This document shows positions 7,671 to 16,094 of a stretch of DNA of 64,000 bases, piece by piece. The stretch comes from Gottschalkiaceae bacterium SANA (GTDB lineage Bacteria; Bacillota; Clostridia; Tissierellales; GPF-1): positions 434,001 to 498,000 of the forward strand of contig AP028876.1 of NCBI GenBank assembly GCA_036323355.1, written 5' to 3'. A program made the position numbers and the translations under genes. Under the pieces are notes generated by a model that saw only the letters and a program-made list of their open reading frames with translations, had not been told where the DNA came from and searched no databases. The stretch's first letter is position 1. The number at the start of each line of letters is the position of its first letter.

Positions 7671-8090
7671 ATGAAACGTTTGATTGGTTTGATGATTTTA
7701 CTAGTTTTGCTTTTGGTTGGCTGTTCATCAGAACGTGGAGCGGTTGATCCTGTAATGATGGACGAACCGGATATCGCGTTGCAAATTGACGAGGAGGAAG
7801 TGCCACTTGCAGATGGCATGGTAGACGAGGAGGGTGCAGACCAAGTTGTCGGGAATGGGATGATGCTTTTGTCCTTGGATGAGTTGGCAGCCTACAATGG
7901 AATGGATGGCATGTTGGCTTATGTGGCAGTAGATGGAATGATCTATGATGTAACGGAACACCCGCAATGGGCGACCGGCGAACATGGAGGCAATATGGCG
8001 GGGACTGACATCACAGAAATGTTAAAGGCGTCACCGCATGGATTGAGTAAATTGGAGGAAGTTCCCAAGGTAGGGTCTTTGATAGAATAA
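7671..8090 (+). CDS. Lipoprotein with one cytochrome b5-like domain
   Basis: A 139-residue lipoprotein (lipobox LLLVGC) with an acidic linker of about 45 residues and one C-terminal cytochrome b5-like domain. The domain keeps AAYNGMDG, YVAVDGMIYDVTEHPQW, GEHGGN and KASPHGLSKLEE, including both putative axial histidines. It is closely related to the three domains of the protein at 6060-7058 but lacks the Asp tail. It is in an operon with the small His-rich membrane protein upstream and ends at a bidirectional terminator. Likely an exported haem electron carrier; ligand binding other than haem cannot be excluded. Confidence 0.82.
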   Translation: MKRLIGLMILLVLLLVGCSSERGAVDPVMMDEPDIALQIDEEEVPLADGMVDEEGADQVVGNGMMLLSLDELAAYNGMDGMLAYVAVDGMIYDVTEHPQWATGEHGGNMAGTDITEMLKASPHGLSKLEEVPKVGSLIE

Positions 8091-8093
8091 AGA

Positions 8094-8125
8094 AATCCCG
8101 AACAAATTGTTCGGGATTGTTTTTT
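8094..8125. terminator. Bidirectional terminator between b5 lipoprotein and DAHP synthase genes
   Basis: AATCCCGAACAA (8094-8105) and TTGTTCGGGATT (8107-8118) form a 12-bp perfect stem, with T on the right. It serves the two converging genes. Confidence 0.85.
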
Positions 8126-8127
8126 GC

Positions 8128-9156
8128 TTATAATTTGTCTGCCAATCGATAGATCAGGGTTTCTGTTTTACCCCAGCCCAGGCAAGCGTCGGTGATGGAT
8201 TTTCCGAAAATGCCACTCTTTAGATCTTGGTTTCCATCTTCGAGGTAGCTTTCAATCATTAAGCCTTTCACGGCATTCTCGATGGAGTGGTTATGGCGAC
8301 GATTCGCCAAAACTTCTAGGGCGATTCGGGGCTGTTCCATAAAATCCTTAGAGGAATTTGCGTGGTTGCAATCGATGATGATGGCAGGATTCTCTAGTCC
8401 ACGTTTCGCGTATTGGTGAATTAAGATATTCAAATCCTCATAGTGGTAATTGGGGATATTTTGTCCATGTTGATTGACTGCACCCCGTAAAATCGCGTGG
8501 GCAATGGGATTGCCGGTGGATTTCACTTCCATGTTGTTGAAGATAAAGGTGTGGGGAATTTGTGCAGCTCTTATGGAGTTGAGCATGACGGTTAAATCAC
8601 CACTGGTTGGATTTTTCATTCCAACGGGAATATCAATTCCGCTAGCAACCAAACGATGCTTTTGATTTTCGACAGATCGGGCGCCAACGGCGATATAGCT
8701 CAACAAATCATCTACATAAGGTAGATTCATGGGGTATAACATTTCATCGGCGGCACTTAAGCCGGAATCTTTCATAATCTGTATTTGAAGGTTTCGAATT
8801 GCTTTGATTCCTTCTACCAAATCTGGTTTTTTGATTGGGTTTGGCGAGTGCATCATACCCTTGTAGCCTTCGCCGGTTGTGCGAGGCTTGTTGGTATAGA
8901 CCCGGGGAACGATGAGGATCTTATCTTTGACGTCATCCTGAACCCTTGCCAATCGTGTAACATATTCCCGAACTGCATCGGGATGGTCGGCTGAACATGG
9001 GCCGATGATCAGTAAAAAACGATCGGATTTGCCTAAAAATAGTTCGCGAATTTGTTGGTCGCGAAAGGCTTTCTGCTCCGCGAGTTCTTGTGAGAGTGGA
9101 ATCATTTCTTTAATGGTTTCTGGTGATGGAATTGCTTGAAGCGGTTGAAATGCCAT
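8128..9156 (-). CDS. aroF: 3-deoxy-7-phosphoheptulonate (DAHP) synthase, class I
   Basis: A 342-residue enzyme that condenses phosphoenolpyruvate and erythrose 4-phosphate in the first step of the shikimate pathway. Family signatures include LLIIGPCSADHPDAVREYV, PRVYTNKPRTTGEGYKGMM, DSGLSAADEMLYP, YIAVGARSVENQKHR and PVGMKNPTSGD, with the metal-binding Cys in GPCS and His/Glu residues later. It belongs to the AroF/G/H (type I alpha) group, which is usually feedback-inhibited by an aromatic amino acid; which one is not evident. The ATG is preceded by AGGAGGTCTAAA. It is monocistronic, without other aro genes nearby. Confidence 0.93.
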   Translation of the reverse strand: MAFQPLQAIPSPETIKEMIPLSQELAEQKAFRDQQIRELFLGKSDRFLLIIGPCSADHPDAVREYVTRLARVQDDVKDKILIVPRVYTNKPRTTGEGYKGMMHSPNPIKKPDLVEGIKAIRNLQIQIMKDSGLSAADEMLYPMNLPYVDDLLSYIAVGARSVENQKHRLVASGIDIPVGMKNPTSGDLTVMLNSIRAAQIPHTFIFNNMEVKSTGNPIAHAILRGAVNQHGQNIPNYHYEDLNILIHQYAKRGLENPAIIIDCNHANSSKDFMEQPRIALEVLANRRHNHSIENAVKGLMIESYLEDGNQDLKSGIFGKSITDACLGWGKTETLIYRLADKL

Positions 9157-9215
9157 TTTAGACCTCCTATTGGATAATTGTTGTAACTATATCAAAAAAA
9201 TGGGTATCTGACAAC

Positions 9216-10556
9216 CTAATCAGCCAAAACCTTCCTTAGTATATGAAGGGTGTAAAATACGCTGAAAATAGCAGCTGTCCAGTTAATGGAGACAATCCCC
9301 CACCACACGCCTGTTACACCTAATAATTGTTTGCCACCCAAAAACGGAAAGACGAGCATAGGGAGAATAAACTGCCTTGTAATACCGATAAAAAAGATCA
9401 TTTTCGGACGCTTGAGCCCCTGAAGAACAGAGTTGCTGATTCCCATTAACACGTAGGTGTTGAAAGCAATGACCTCGATTCGTAAGAATTGGCTACCGAT
9501 GGCGATTACATCAGGATTGTCGTTAAATAAGGCAACCAATTTAGGTGCAAGAGGATAAACGACAACCATGCCGAGGGTCATAATGGCAATGGAATAGCGC
9601 AAGGTCAACCGATAGATCATTCGAATTCGCCCAGCGTTTTTTGCCCCAAAGTTTTGGCCCACTAGGGACAGAGCAGCGATGTTTAATCCAAGAGCTGGTA
9701 AAAGTGCTACTTGTTCGATTCTTGTTGCGACTCCGTAGGCGGCGATTGCCAAGTCTCCGCCATAGAGGAGGACGTAACGGTTGATGACGAAAAATCCGAT
9801 TGCAATAGTCATCATGTTTAAACTGGCAGGGATTCCTTGAGCGAGAATAGCACTTTCGGTTTTCCAAGTGATGGCTTTTATGCAGAAGCCATGAAAGGGG
9901 TGAAGTTCCTGTTTGAAAAGCTGTCGTATGAGATAGATCGTGCCGACGATTTGAATGAGAATTGTCGCTAAGGCGATACCGCCGGTTCCCAGTTTGGGGA
10001 GGCCAAGCCAGCCGAAGATAAAAAGTGGATCTAAGATCAAATTTAAAAAGAATCCGATCATTAAGAAATTTCGATAAGGGTGGGTGTTGCCTTTAGCGGT
10101 TAGCATGGCGTTTAAGGTTGCGTTTACAATGAAGAAACTCGAACCTGCAAAGAGAATTCGGAGATAGGCAAGGCCAAAATCAAAAGATTTGCCTCTTACA
10201 CCGAAAGCACGTAAAAGGCTGCCGCTCCAAAGGAGACCACTAAGTGTGATGACAAGGGAAAAAACGCCAGCGAGTACGATGGCGTTGCAGATAATAATTT
10301 GTGCATTTTTTGGCTGGTCAGCACCATAGGCATTTGATAAAAGGGCGGTGGTTCCAGTCCCAATTCCGGAACCGATTGCAATGATAATAAAGAAAACCGG
10401 GAAGGAGAGTGCAAGCCCAGACAAAGCCAAGGTGTCTAGGTGTCCGGCATAATAGGTGTCTACAACATTGAAAAGGGTATTGAAGATCCAACCAATACTG
10501 GCGGGAAAGGCAATTTTTCGAATCAGTGTTTTAAGATCGTCGCGCACCAGATCCAC
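9216..10556 (-). CDS. MATE-family efflux transporter (second copy)
   Basis: A 446-residue polytopic protein related to NorM/MATE pumps: IRKIAFPASIGWIFNTLFN, VVDTYYAGHLDTLALSGLAL, LGLNIAALSLVGQNFGAKNA. It is only distantly similar to the MATE protein at 1739-3124. The start is GTG at 10556, behind AAGGAAGGAG. It lies 14 bp downstream of a small lipoprotein gene on the same strand and is probably co-transcribed with it. Substrate unknown; no regulator gene is adjacent. Confidence 0.9.
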   Translation of the reverse strand: MDLVRDDLKTLIRKIAFPASIGWIFNTLFNVVDTYYAGHLDTLALSGLALSFPVFFIIIAIGSGIGTGTTALLSNAYGADQPKNAQIIICNAIVLAGVFSLVITLSGLLWSGSLLRAFGVRGKSFDFGLAYLRILFAGSSFFIVNATLNAMLTAKGNTHPYRNFLMIGFFLNLILDPLFIFGWLGLPKLGTGGIALATILIQIVGTIYLIRQLFKQELHPFHGFCIKAITWKTESAILAQGIPASLNMMTIAIGFFVINRYVLLYGGDLAIAAYGVATRIEQVALLPALGLNIAALSLVGQNFGAKNAGRIRMIYRLTLRYSIAIMTLGMVVVYPLAPKLVALFNDNPDVIAIGSQFLRIEVIAFNTYVLMGISNSVLQGLKRPKMIFFIGITRQFILPMLVFPFLGGKQLLGVTGVWWGIVSINWTAAIFSVFYTLHILRKVLAD

Positions 10557-10570
10557 AAGAAACTCCTTCC

Positions 10571-10861
10571 TTAGTCTTTCTTTTTCTTTTTACGTACCGT
10601 GGAAAAACTGCCAAAGCCACCTAGGATCGCGATATAAAATCCGAAATCGTAGCCGAATCCACTGTTGATGGGTTCATATATCTGGTAGGGCTCTTTAAAG
10701 ATGGAAAGAACCAAGCTAAGAGGGGCGATCCATCCGTGCCAAACACCCCAGAAGAAACCAGCAGGGTCATCGGGGGTTATACGACCGTCGCCAGGAATAC
10801 AACCGGTGAGTAGAGCGGTTGTCAGTAAAATAAGTATAAATAAGATAATTGTTTTTTTCAT
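10571..10861 (-). CDS. Small lipoprotein, conserved hypothetical
   Basis: A 96-residue protein with a lipoprotein signal (LLTTALLTGC), then GRITPDDPAGFFWGVWHGWI, a hydrophobic APLSLVLSIF segment, a short loop and a second hydrophobic FGFYIAILGGFGSF segment, ending in a lysine-rich tail. GGAGG precedes the ATG at 10861, which fixes the start over an upstream ATG. The Trp-rich FWGVWHGW pattern is familiar from small conserved Firmicute proteins of unknown role. It is probably anchored in the membrane with two further segments. Its function is not known; it shares a transcript with the MATE pump. Confidence 0.7.
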   Translation of the reverse strand: MKKTIILFILILLTTALLTGCIPGDGRITPDDPAGFFWGVWHGWIAPLSLVLSIFKEPYQIYEPINSGFGYDFGFYIAILGGFGSFSTVRKKKKKD

Positions 10862-10932
10862 TTCGTCCTCCTTTGAATCATATCTACCCATGTACCATGG
10901 TTTTGGGTACAAATAGTTTGGGAGGTGAAAAA

Positions 10933-11457
10933 ATGTCTTCTTATGAAACGCCAGTGTATGCGGTAAAAATCAAGGATGGCTCATTCGAATTGCGTCAATA
11001 TGATAAGTTTCAGGTTGTTCGAGTGGATACGAAAAATCGGAATGATGGATTTCGTACCCTGTTTCAATACATTTCTGGTGCGAATGAAAAACGAGAAAAA
11101 ATCTCAATGACGGTACCTGTGATTCAGGAACAAACAGATGAAAAAAGAACAATGGCATTTGTCGTACCGAAAGAATATGAGGAGAATGTACCTTTTCCGA
11201 TGGACAGTGGAGTTGCCATTGAGCGAATGACTTGGTCATATGTTGCAGTCATCCGTTTTTCGGGTCTGGCAAGCGAACGGAAAATCCGTCTAAAGGGTAG
11301 AGAACTACACGAGTGGATTCGAAAAAAAGGATGGGTTGAGTCGGGCATGGAGGTTGTTGCCTTTTATGATCCACCTTTTCAAGTGCCATTTCTTCGCAGA
11401 AACGAGGTGATGATTGGGATCAATTGGAAAGAAGAACGGGATAGTGGGGAAAGATAG
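10933..11457 (+). CDS. SOUL-family haem-binding protein
   Basis: A 174-residue soluble protein with the SOUL/HBP pattern: ETPVYAVKIKDGSFELRQYD, GFRTLFQYISGANEKREKIS, MTVPVIQ, a central strand region and WVESGMEVVAFYDPPFQVPF near the end. The characteristic S-MTxPV segment and the YDPP motif support the family. SOUL proteins bind haem or other tetrapyrroles and are poorly understood in bacteria. The start follows GGAGGTGAAAAA. It is divergent from the lipoprotein-MATE pair. The nearby cytochrome b5-like cluster makes a haem-related role plausible but unproven. Confidence 0.85.
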   Translation: MSSYETPVYAVKIKDGSFELRQYDKFQVVRVDTKNRNDGFRTLFQYISGANEKREKISMTVPVIQEQTDEKRTMAFVVPKEYEENVPFPMDSGVAIERMTWSYVAVIRFSGLASERKIRLKGRELHEWIRKKGWVESGMEVVAFYDPPFQVPFLRRNEVMIGINWKEERDSGER

Positions 11458-11580
11458 CGTTTGCATGTGGATAAATTATAAATTTTCTGGAAAACATGTG
11501 GATAAAGTTGGACAAAGTGCATTATTTAATGTAAAATTACGTGTTAATATTAGAAATGAAATAAGAATAGGTAGGTATGA

Positions 11581-13287
11581 ATGGAGAATTTATCAGTACA
11601 TGATTTAACCTGTGCGAATGAGACAACTCGTGCGTTGATCGAAATGGGTTTTGAAACAATGACCCCGATCCAAACGCAAGCGATCCCCAAAGCAATTGAA
11701 GGAGTTGACTTAGTTGGACAGGCACAAACAGGAACGGGAAAAACAGCCGCATTCGGCATTCCCATTTTTGAGCGCATTGATGCATCAGTGAAAGATACAC
11801 AGGCGTTAATTCTTTGCCCAACGCGAGAATTGGCAGTCCAAGTATCGGAAGCACTGAATACGATTGGCAAGTACCATCGAGGAATCAATGTGGTTCCTGT
11901 TTATGGAGGCGCGTCTATTGACCGCCAAATCCAACTAATGCGACGTGGAGCGCATATTGTTGTCGGAACGCCGGGACGGGTCATGGACCATCTCCGACGA
12001 AGAACCTTGAAGTTAAATAATCTTAAGATGTTTACCCTTGATGAAGCGGATGAAATGCTGAATATGGGTTTCCGAGAGGACATCGAAACCGTATTAGAAA
12101 CGGTTCCTGCAGATGCGCAGAGAATGCTATTCTCAGCGACTATGCCGAAAGCGATCTTGTCTATCATCAAGAATTATTTGAGAGAGCCAACGATGATCCG
12201 CATTCAGGCAAAAGAGATTACGACGGATACAATCCAACAATTGTATGTGAAGACAAGAAATCGAGATCGTGAAGCAATTTTGACTCGATTTATCGAATTG
12301 TATAGTGCTACAAGAACCATTGTGTTCTGTAACACCAAACGAAAAGTTGATGAACTGGTTGAGTGGTTGTCATCCAGAGGCTATCAAGCGGAACGAATCC
12401 ATGGGGATATGGATCAATCGGCTCGCATGAACGTCATTCGTCGATACAAAGAAGGCAAAGTGCAAGTTTTGGTTGCAACAGATGTTGCGGCACGTGGTTT
12501 GGATATTCCAGCTGTAGAGCTCGTATTCAACTTCGAACTTCCTCGCCATGAAGAGTATTATGTGCATCGTATTGGCCGAACGGGCCGTGCTGGATTAAAG
12601 GGAACTGCTATTTCTTTTGTAACTGCAAAAGAGATGTATACCCTGAAGTCAATCATGCGATACACGAAAAAAACGATCGAAGAAGTGCTTATTCCGAAAA
12701 AAGAAACCATTGAGAAGATTCATATGGATCGACTTTTGGCGGAAGTGAAGGAAATTGCTGAAAATGAAGATATGAGCAAAGCACTTGAAACCATGCAAGG
12801 ACAAGAAGGCTTCTTGGGTTTTGAAACAATGGCAGCTGCATTGTTGACCAAGATGTTAAAAGGCAGCGCAATCGAAGAGATTGACAATGCTGGTATGAGT
12901 GGTTTCCGTCAGTCTGATCGCAAAGTTCGCGGCGTAAACGGTCGAGTAAAATTATTTATCAACATTGGTCGAAAAGAAAAAGTGGATCCTCGTGATTTGG
13001 TTCGCGTGATCACAAAAGAAACTGATGTGACCGGAAGAGAAATTGGCAAGATCAATGTCTACAACGAGTTCTCTTTTATTGAAGTGCCAGAAGAGCATGC
13101 CAAGCATGTGATTCAGCGCCTTCGCAAGAAGACAATCAATGGAACACGAATTAATGTAGAAATTTCTCGTGAAAAGAAATCAAGCGGCAATCGTGATGGC
13201 GGAAGTCATAGTCATAACAAGCGTCGAGAGTATGGGAAATTTAACAAGAAAGATGGATCAAAGCCAAAAAAGAGAACACACGCGTAA
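11581..13287 (+). CDS. deaD: DEAD-box ATP-dependent RNA helicase (CsdA/DbpA type)
   Basis: A 568-residue helicase with the complete motif set: TPIQTQAIP (Q motif), AQTGTGKT, PTRELAVQ, DEAD, SAT, ATDVAARGLD and HRIGRTGRAG. After the core comes a helical region and a DbpA-type RNA-binding domain (about residues 455-530: RVKLFINIGRKEKVDPRDLV, FSFIEVPEEHAKHV), then a basic tail (KKDGSKPKKRTHA). Proteins with this layout help ribosome assembly and mRNA unwinding, often at low temperature; four cold-shock genes lie 3.5 kb downstream. A 120-bp AT-rich leader precedes it. The following gene starts 14 bp after the stop and may be co-transcribed. Confidence 0.93.
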   Translation: MENLSVHDLTCANETTRALIEMGFETMTPIQTQAIPKAIEGVDLVGQAQTGTGKTAAFGIPIFERIDASVKDTQALILCPTRELAVQVSEALNTIGKYHRGINVVPVYGGASIDRQIQLMRRGAHIVVGTPGRVMDHLRRRTLKLNNLKMFTLDEADEMLNMGFREDIETVLETVPADAQRMLFSATMPKAILSIIKNYLREPTMIRIQAKEITTDTIQQLYVKTRNRDREAILTRFIELYSATRTIVFCNTKRKVDELVEWLSSRGYQAERIHGDMDQSARMNVIRRYKEGKVQVLVATDVAARGLDIPAVELVFNFELPRHEEYYVHRIGRTGRAGLKGTAISFVTAKEMYTLKSIMRYTKKTIEEVLIPKKETIEKIHMDRLLAEVKEIAENEDMSKALETMQGQEGFLGFETMAAALLTKMLKGSAIEEIDNAGMSGFRQSDRKVRGVNGRVKLFINIGRKEKVDPRDLVRVITKETDVTGREIGKINVYNEFSFIEVPEEHAKHVIQRLRKKTINGTRINVEISREKKSSGNRDGGSHSHNKRREYGKFNKKDGSKPKKRTHA

Positions 13288-13301
13288 ACTAGGAGGGGCA
13301 A

Positions 13302-13601
13302 ATGGAATCCTTTACGGAAGAAGTCGTGCAGGTGATCCGAAGCATTCCCTACGGGAAGGCGATGAGTTATGGGCAGGTTGCTGCTCTAGCGGGTAATCCT
13401 CGTGCAGCTCGACAAGTTGTTCGGGTGCTTCATACCATGAGCCGCAAAGAAAAACTACCTTGGCATCGCGTGGTGAACCGAAAGGGCGAGATTCGCCTGC
13501 CTCATGGACAAGGTTTTGAAGAGCAGAAGGCTTATTTAGAAGCAGAAGGCATTGAGGTGGATTCAAAAGGGCGAGTGGATTTAAGCCATTACGGTGTATA
13601 G
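13302..13601 (+). CDS. Alkyltransferase-like protein (ATL; MGMT homologue lacking the acceptor Cys)
   Basis: A 99-residue MGMT-like DNA-binding domain: VVQVIRSIPYGKAMSYGQVA, ALAGNPRAARQVVRVL (recognition helix with the arginine finger) and LPWHRVVNRKGEI. The alkyl-acceptor motif PCHRV is PWHRV here, so the catalytic Cys is replaced by Trp. This defines ATL proteins, which bind O6-alkylguanine without removing the alkyl group and direct the lesion to nucleotide excision repair. Length fits ATL rather than full MGMT. AGGAGGGGCAA precedes the ATG. It follows the DEAD-box gene by 14 bp and ends before a strong terminator. Confidence 0.9.
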   Translation: MESFTEEVVQVIRSIPYGKAMSYGQVAALAGNPRAARQVVRVLHTMSRKEKLPWHRVVNRKGEIRLPHGQGFEEQKAYLEAEGIEVDSKGRVDLSHYGV

Positions 13602-13612
13602 TAAGAAAGCAT

Positions 13613-13646
13613 AAAGAAGGTAGCGCGAATGCGTTACCTTCTTTTG
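13613..13646 (+). terminator. Terminator after the helicase-ATL operon
   Basis: AAAGAAGGTAGCGC pairs with GCGTTACCTTCTTT around a GAAT loop, with one G-T pair and a terminal T run. Confidence 0.85.
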
Positions 13647-13772
13647 TTGCAATTAAAGTAGACGAAAGATTAATTTAGGCTTGATTTTTTGTCTTTTTGT
13701 TAGAAATCGAATTGAAAGACAAGGATAGTTGAATAAATAAGGGTAAAGGATACATTGAAGGAGTGATTATAG

Positions 13773-15665
13773 ATGTTGAAAGGCGGCTATATGGGGAAGG
13801 TATTGCGAGTGAATCTTTCCACCAAAAAAAGTACAATAGAAGAATTGTCGGAAAAATTGGTAAGAAATTTTATTGGCGGGGCTGGTTTTGGAATTAAGTA
13901 CTTGTTTGATGAAGTGCCAGGGACAGCGGATCCGCTTGGTGATGAGAATAAATTAATTTTTGCTCCAGGACCCCTAAGCGGCACATCGGCTCCGTGTGCG
14001 AGTAGAATGGCAGTCGCGGCCAAATCGCCTTTGACGGGGGCGGTTGGCATGTCTCTTTCGGGGGGCTATTTCCCAGTGGAACTAAAGTTTGCTGGTTATG
14101 ATGTTTTGATTATTGAAGGCAAGTCTGAAGAACCGGTTTATTTATGGATTAATGATGATATTGTGCAGATAAAATCGGCCAAGAAAATATGGGGAATGAA
14201 TACTTTTGACACCCCGCGCATCATTAAGAATGACTTGAAGGAACAAAATGCAAGAATTGCTTGTATTGGACCTGCCGGAGAAAATTTATCTAAAATGGCA
14301 GCGATTATCAATGAAACGAGGGCTTTTGGCCGAAAAGGAATAGGGGCTGTTATGGGGTCTAAGAATTTAAAAGCTATTGCCGTTAGAGGCACACAAGAAG
14401 TTCCGGTTGCTGATGAGGCTGCATTTAAGATTGCGAGAGCATCCATGCTCTTGGCGATGAAAGAAAGTGCTCTTTATTCGAGGTTTTCTAAGTATGGTAC
14501 ACCAGCACTGGTGGAGGGGACTAGCGCATTGGGAATCTTCCCTTCTGAAAATTTTAGATCAACCGGGGAGATAGACTACGCGATCGATATTGGAATCGAG
14601 GCGAGTATAGAGCGAAGTCAAGGTTCTGAACGTTGCTATGGATGTCCGGTCGGGTGCACGCAACTTAAATTGGCTCGAGGTACGCAATATGCCGGAACGG
14701 TCTCAGCTCCGGAATATGAAACACACTATAGCTTGGGTGGACAAACTGGAGTGACGAATCTTGACAGCATTATTTATGGAGATCAATTATGCGACAAACT
14801 GGGGCTAGATACAGTGTCTGTGGGCGTAACAATTGGATTTGCCATGGAGCTATTTGAAAACGGTCTACTGACCTTGGAAGATACCAAAGGAATGGATTTA
14901 AGTTTTGGGAATCATGAGTCAATGATACAACTGATTTCGGATATCGCTTACAGGCGTGAAGGGCTGGGTGTGTTGCTGTGTGACGGCACCAAGAACGCTG
15001 CGGAAAAAATCGGCAAGAACTCCATGTTCTTCGCCATGCATGTCAAAGGCCTTGAATTTCCGGCGTATGACCCAAGAGGGGCGAAAGCTCATGGTTTGAA
15101 TTTTGCAACATCCTACACGGGTGCGGATCATAATCGTGGATTTGCAATCCAGGAAGTTTTTTCGAATCCAAATCCAAAAGCGGTTGACCGATTTGCTACG
15201 GAAGGGAAAGGATGGCTGACGAAGTGGAATCAGGATGTACGATGTGCGACGACGGACTGCCCGACTATGTGTGGCTTTATACTGGATATCGCCTTGTCTG
15301 ATGTTGCGCTGCAGAATACAGCGGATATGGTTAGCGGTGTTTCGGGATTGGATTTTACATCGGATGATGTTGGCCGGGTTGGTGAGCGCGTGAACAATCT
15401 GGCAAGGGTCTATAATATTTCCGCAGGATTTACAAGGGTGGACGACACCTTCCCGGAAAGAATTTTAACAGAGTTGATCAAGGCGGGCGGATCCAAAGGT
15501 CATGGGATCAGCCGAGAGGAACTGAATATGATGCTGGATGAATATTATCAGGAACGTCAGTGGACGTCTGAAGGGATTCCGACCAAAGAAAAGCTTGAAA
15601 AATTGGGGCTAGATGAGGCGATAGAATGTTTAAGTAAGTTGAATGTTTTCATGGGAAAGCGATAA
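13773..15665 (+). CDS. aor: Aldehyde:ferredoxin oxidoreductase (tungsten/molybdenum pterin)
   Basis: A 630-residue cytoplasmic enzyme that oxidises aldehydes to acids with ferredoxin as acceptor, or works in reverse. GGYMGKVLRVNLSTKKS opens the N-terminal domain. The [4Fe-4S] ligands are C288, C291 and C295 (RCYGCPVGC) plus C496 (TTDCPTMCG), at nearly the same positions as in the Pyrococcus enzyme. Bis-tungstopterin segments include AAVINET-like AAIINETRAFGRKGIGAVMG and GADHNRGFA. AAGGAGTGAT precedes the start. A MoaD/ThiS-like gene follows by 4 bp. Use in amino acid fermentation or alcohol/acid interconversion is likely; tungsten versus molybdenum is inferred from family. Confidence 0.95.
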   Translation: MLKGGYMGKVLRVNLSTKKSTIEELSEKLVRNFIGGAGFGIKYLFDEVPGTADPLGDENKLIFAPGPLSGTSAPCASRMAVAAKSPLTGAVGMSLSGGYFPVELKFAGYDVLIIEGKSEEPVYLWINDDIVQIKSAKKIWGMNTFDTPRIIKNDLKEQNARIACIGPAGENLSKMAAIINETRAFGRKGIGAVMGSKNLKAIAVRGTQEVPVADEAAFKIARASMLLAMKESALYSRFSKYGTPALVEGTSALGIFPSENFRSTGEIDYAIDIGIEASIERSQGSERCYGCPVGCTQLKLARGTQYAGTVSAPEYETHYSLGGQTGVTNLDSIIYGDQLCDKLGLDTVSVGVTIGFAMELFENGLLTLEDTKGMDLSFGNHESMIQLISDIAYRREGLGVLLCDGTKNAAEKIGKNSMFFAMHVKGLEFPAYDPRGAKAHGLNFATSYTGADHNRGFAIQEVFSNPNPKAVDRFATEGKGWLTKWNQDVRCATTDCPTMCGFILDIALSDVALQNTADMVSGVSGLDFTSDDVGRVGERVNNLARVYNISAGFTRVDDTFPERILTELIKAGGSKGHGISREELNMMLDEYYQERQWTSEGIPTKEKLEKLGLDEAIECLSKLNVFMGKR

Positions 15666-15669
15666 GGTG

Positions 15670-15957
15670 ATGCGAGTAAAGGTGATTACTATTTTTGGAA
15701 TGATTGCCAGTCTTGGTGGTAAGAAAAAGCAAATGATCCAGATTCGAGAGGGTTCCAATATGATGGACCTTATGGAAGTGCTTATTGAAAGGCATGGGAG
15801 CTTGATAAAGGATAGGGTGTTTCATTTAGACAAAACCATCAAAAAAGATATCACAATCCTGCTGAACGGAAGAAACATATTGGCTCTGCAAGGATTTGAA
15901 ACGAAGCTGACAGATGGGGATGAAGTTTTGTTGTTTCCTCCCTTGGCAGGCGGATGA
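15670..15957 (+). CDS. MoaD/ThiS-family ubiquitin-like sulfur carrier
   Basis: A 95-residue beta-grasp protein ending in PPLAGG, the Gly-Gly tail on which MoaD and ThiS carry thiocarboxylate. The internal pattern NMMDLMEVLIERHG, then ITILLNGRNI and DGDEVLLFPP, is standard for MoaD-like proteins. The ATG at 15670 is four bases after the aor stop, with AAGGTG between, so translation is coupled. MoaD-like genes next to aor are common and probably provide sulfur for tungstopterin synthesis. A second stretch of the same frame extends upstream into aor, but the coupled ATG is preferred. Confidence 0.85.
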   Translation: MRVKVITIFGMIASLGGKKKQMIQIREGSNMMDLMEVLIERHGSLIKDRVFHLDKTIKKDITILLNGRNILALQGFETKLTDGDEVLLFPPLAGG

Positions 15958-16043
15958 AAATAGGAAGTGGGGAAAAAGAAAACACAAAGCTAAAAACGAG
16001 AATACGTGTGTAAACGAGGGATTCGATGTCATTTTCAAAGGTG

Positions 16044-16049
16044 TATAAT
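16044..16049 (+). promoter_or_regulatory. Likely -10 element for the 16095 gene
   Basis: A perfect TATAAT at 16044-16049 with a weak TTCGAT -35 at 16022-16027 (16-bp spacer), 46 bp before the start codon. Confidence 0.45.
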
Positions 16050-16094
16050 AAACTTAGAGAGTTGAAATGACGGATGATGTAAGGGGGAGATTTT

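Noticed and set aside
15958-16094. c-di-GMP riboswitch before the unknown membrane protein
   Set aside because: A short CACAAAGCTA resembles part of the motif, but the rest of the aptamer is missing.
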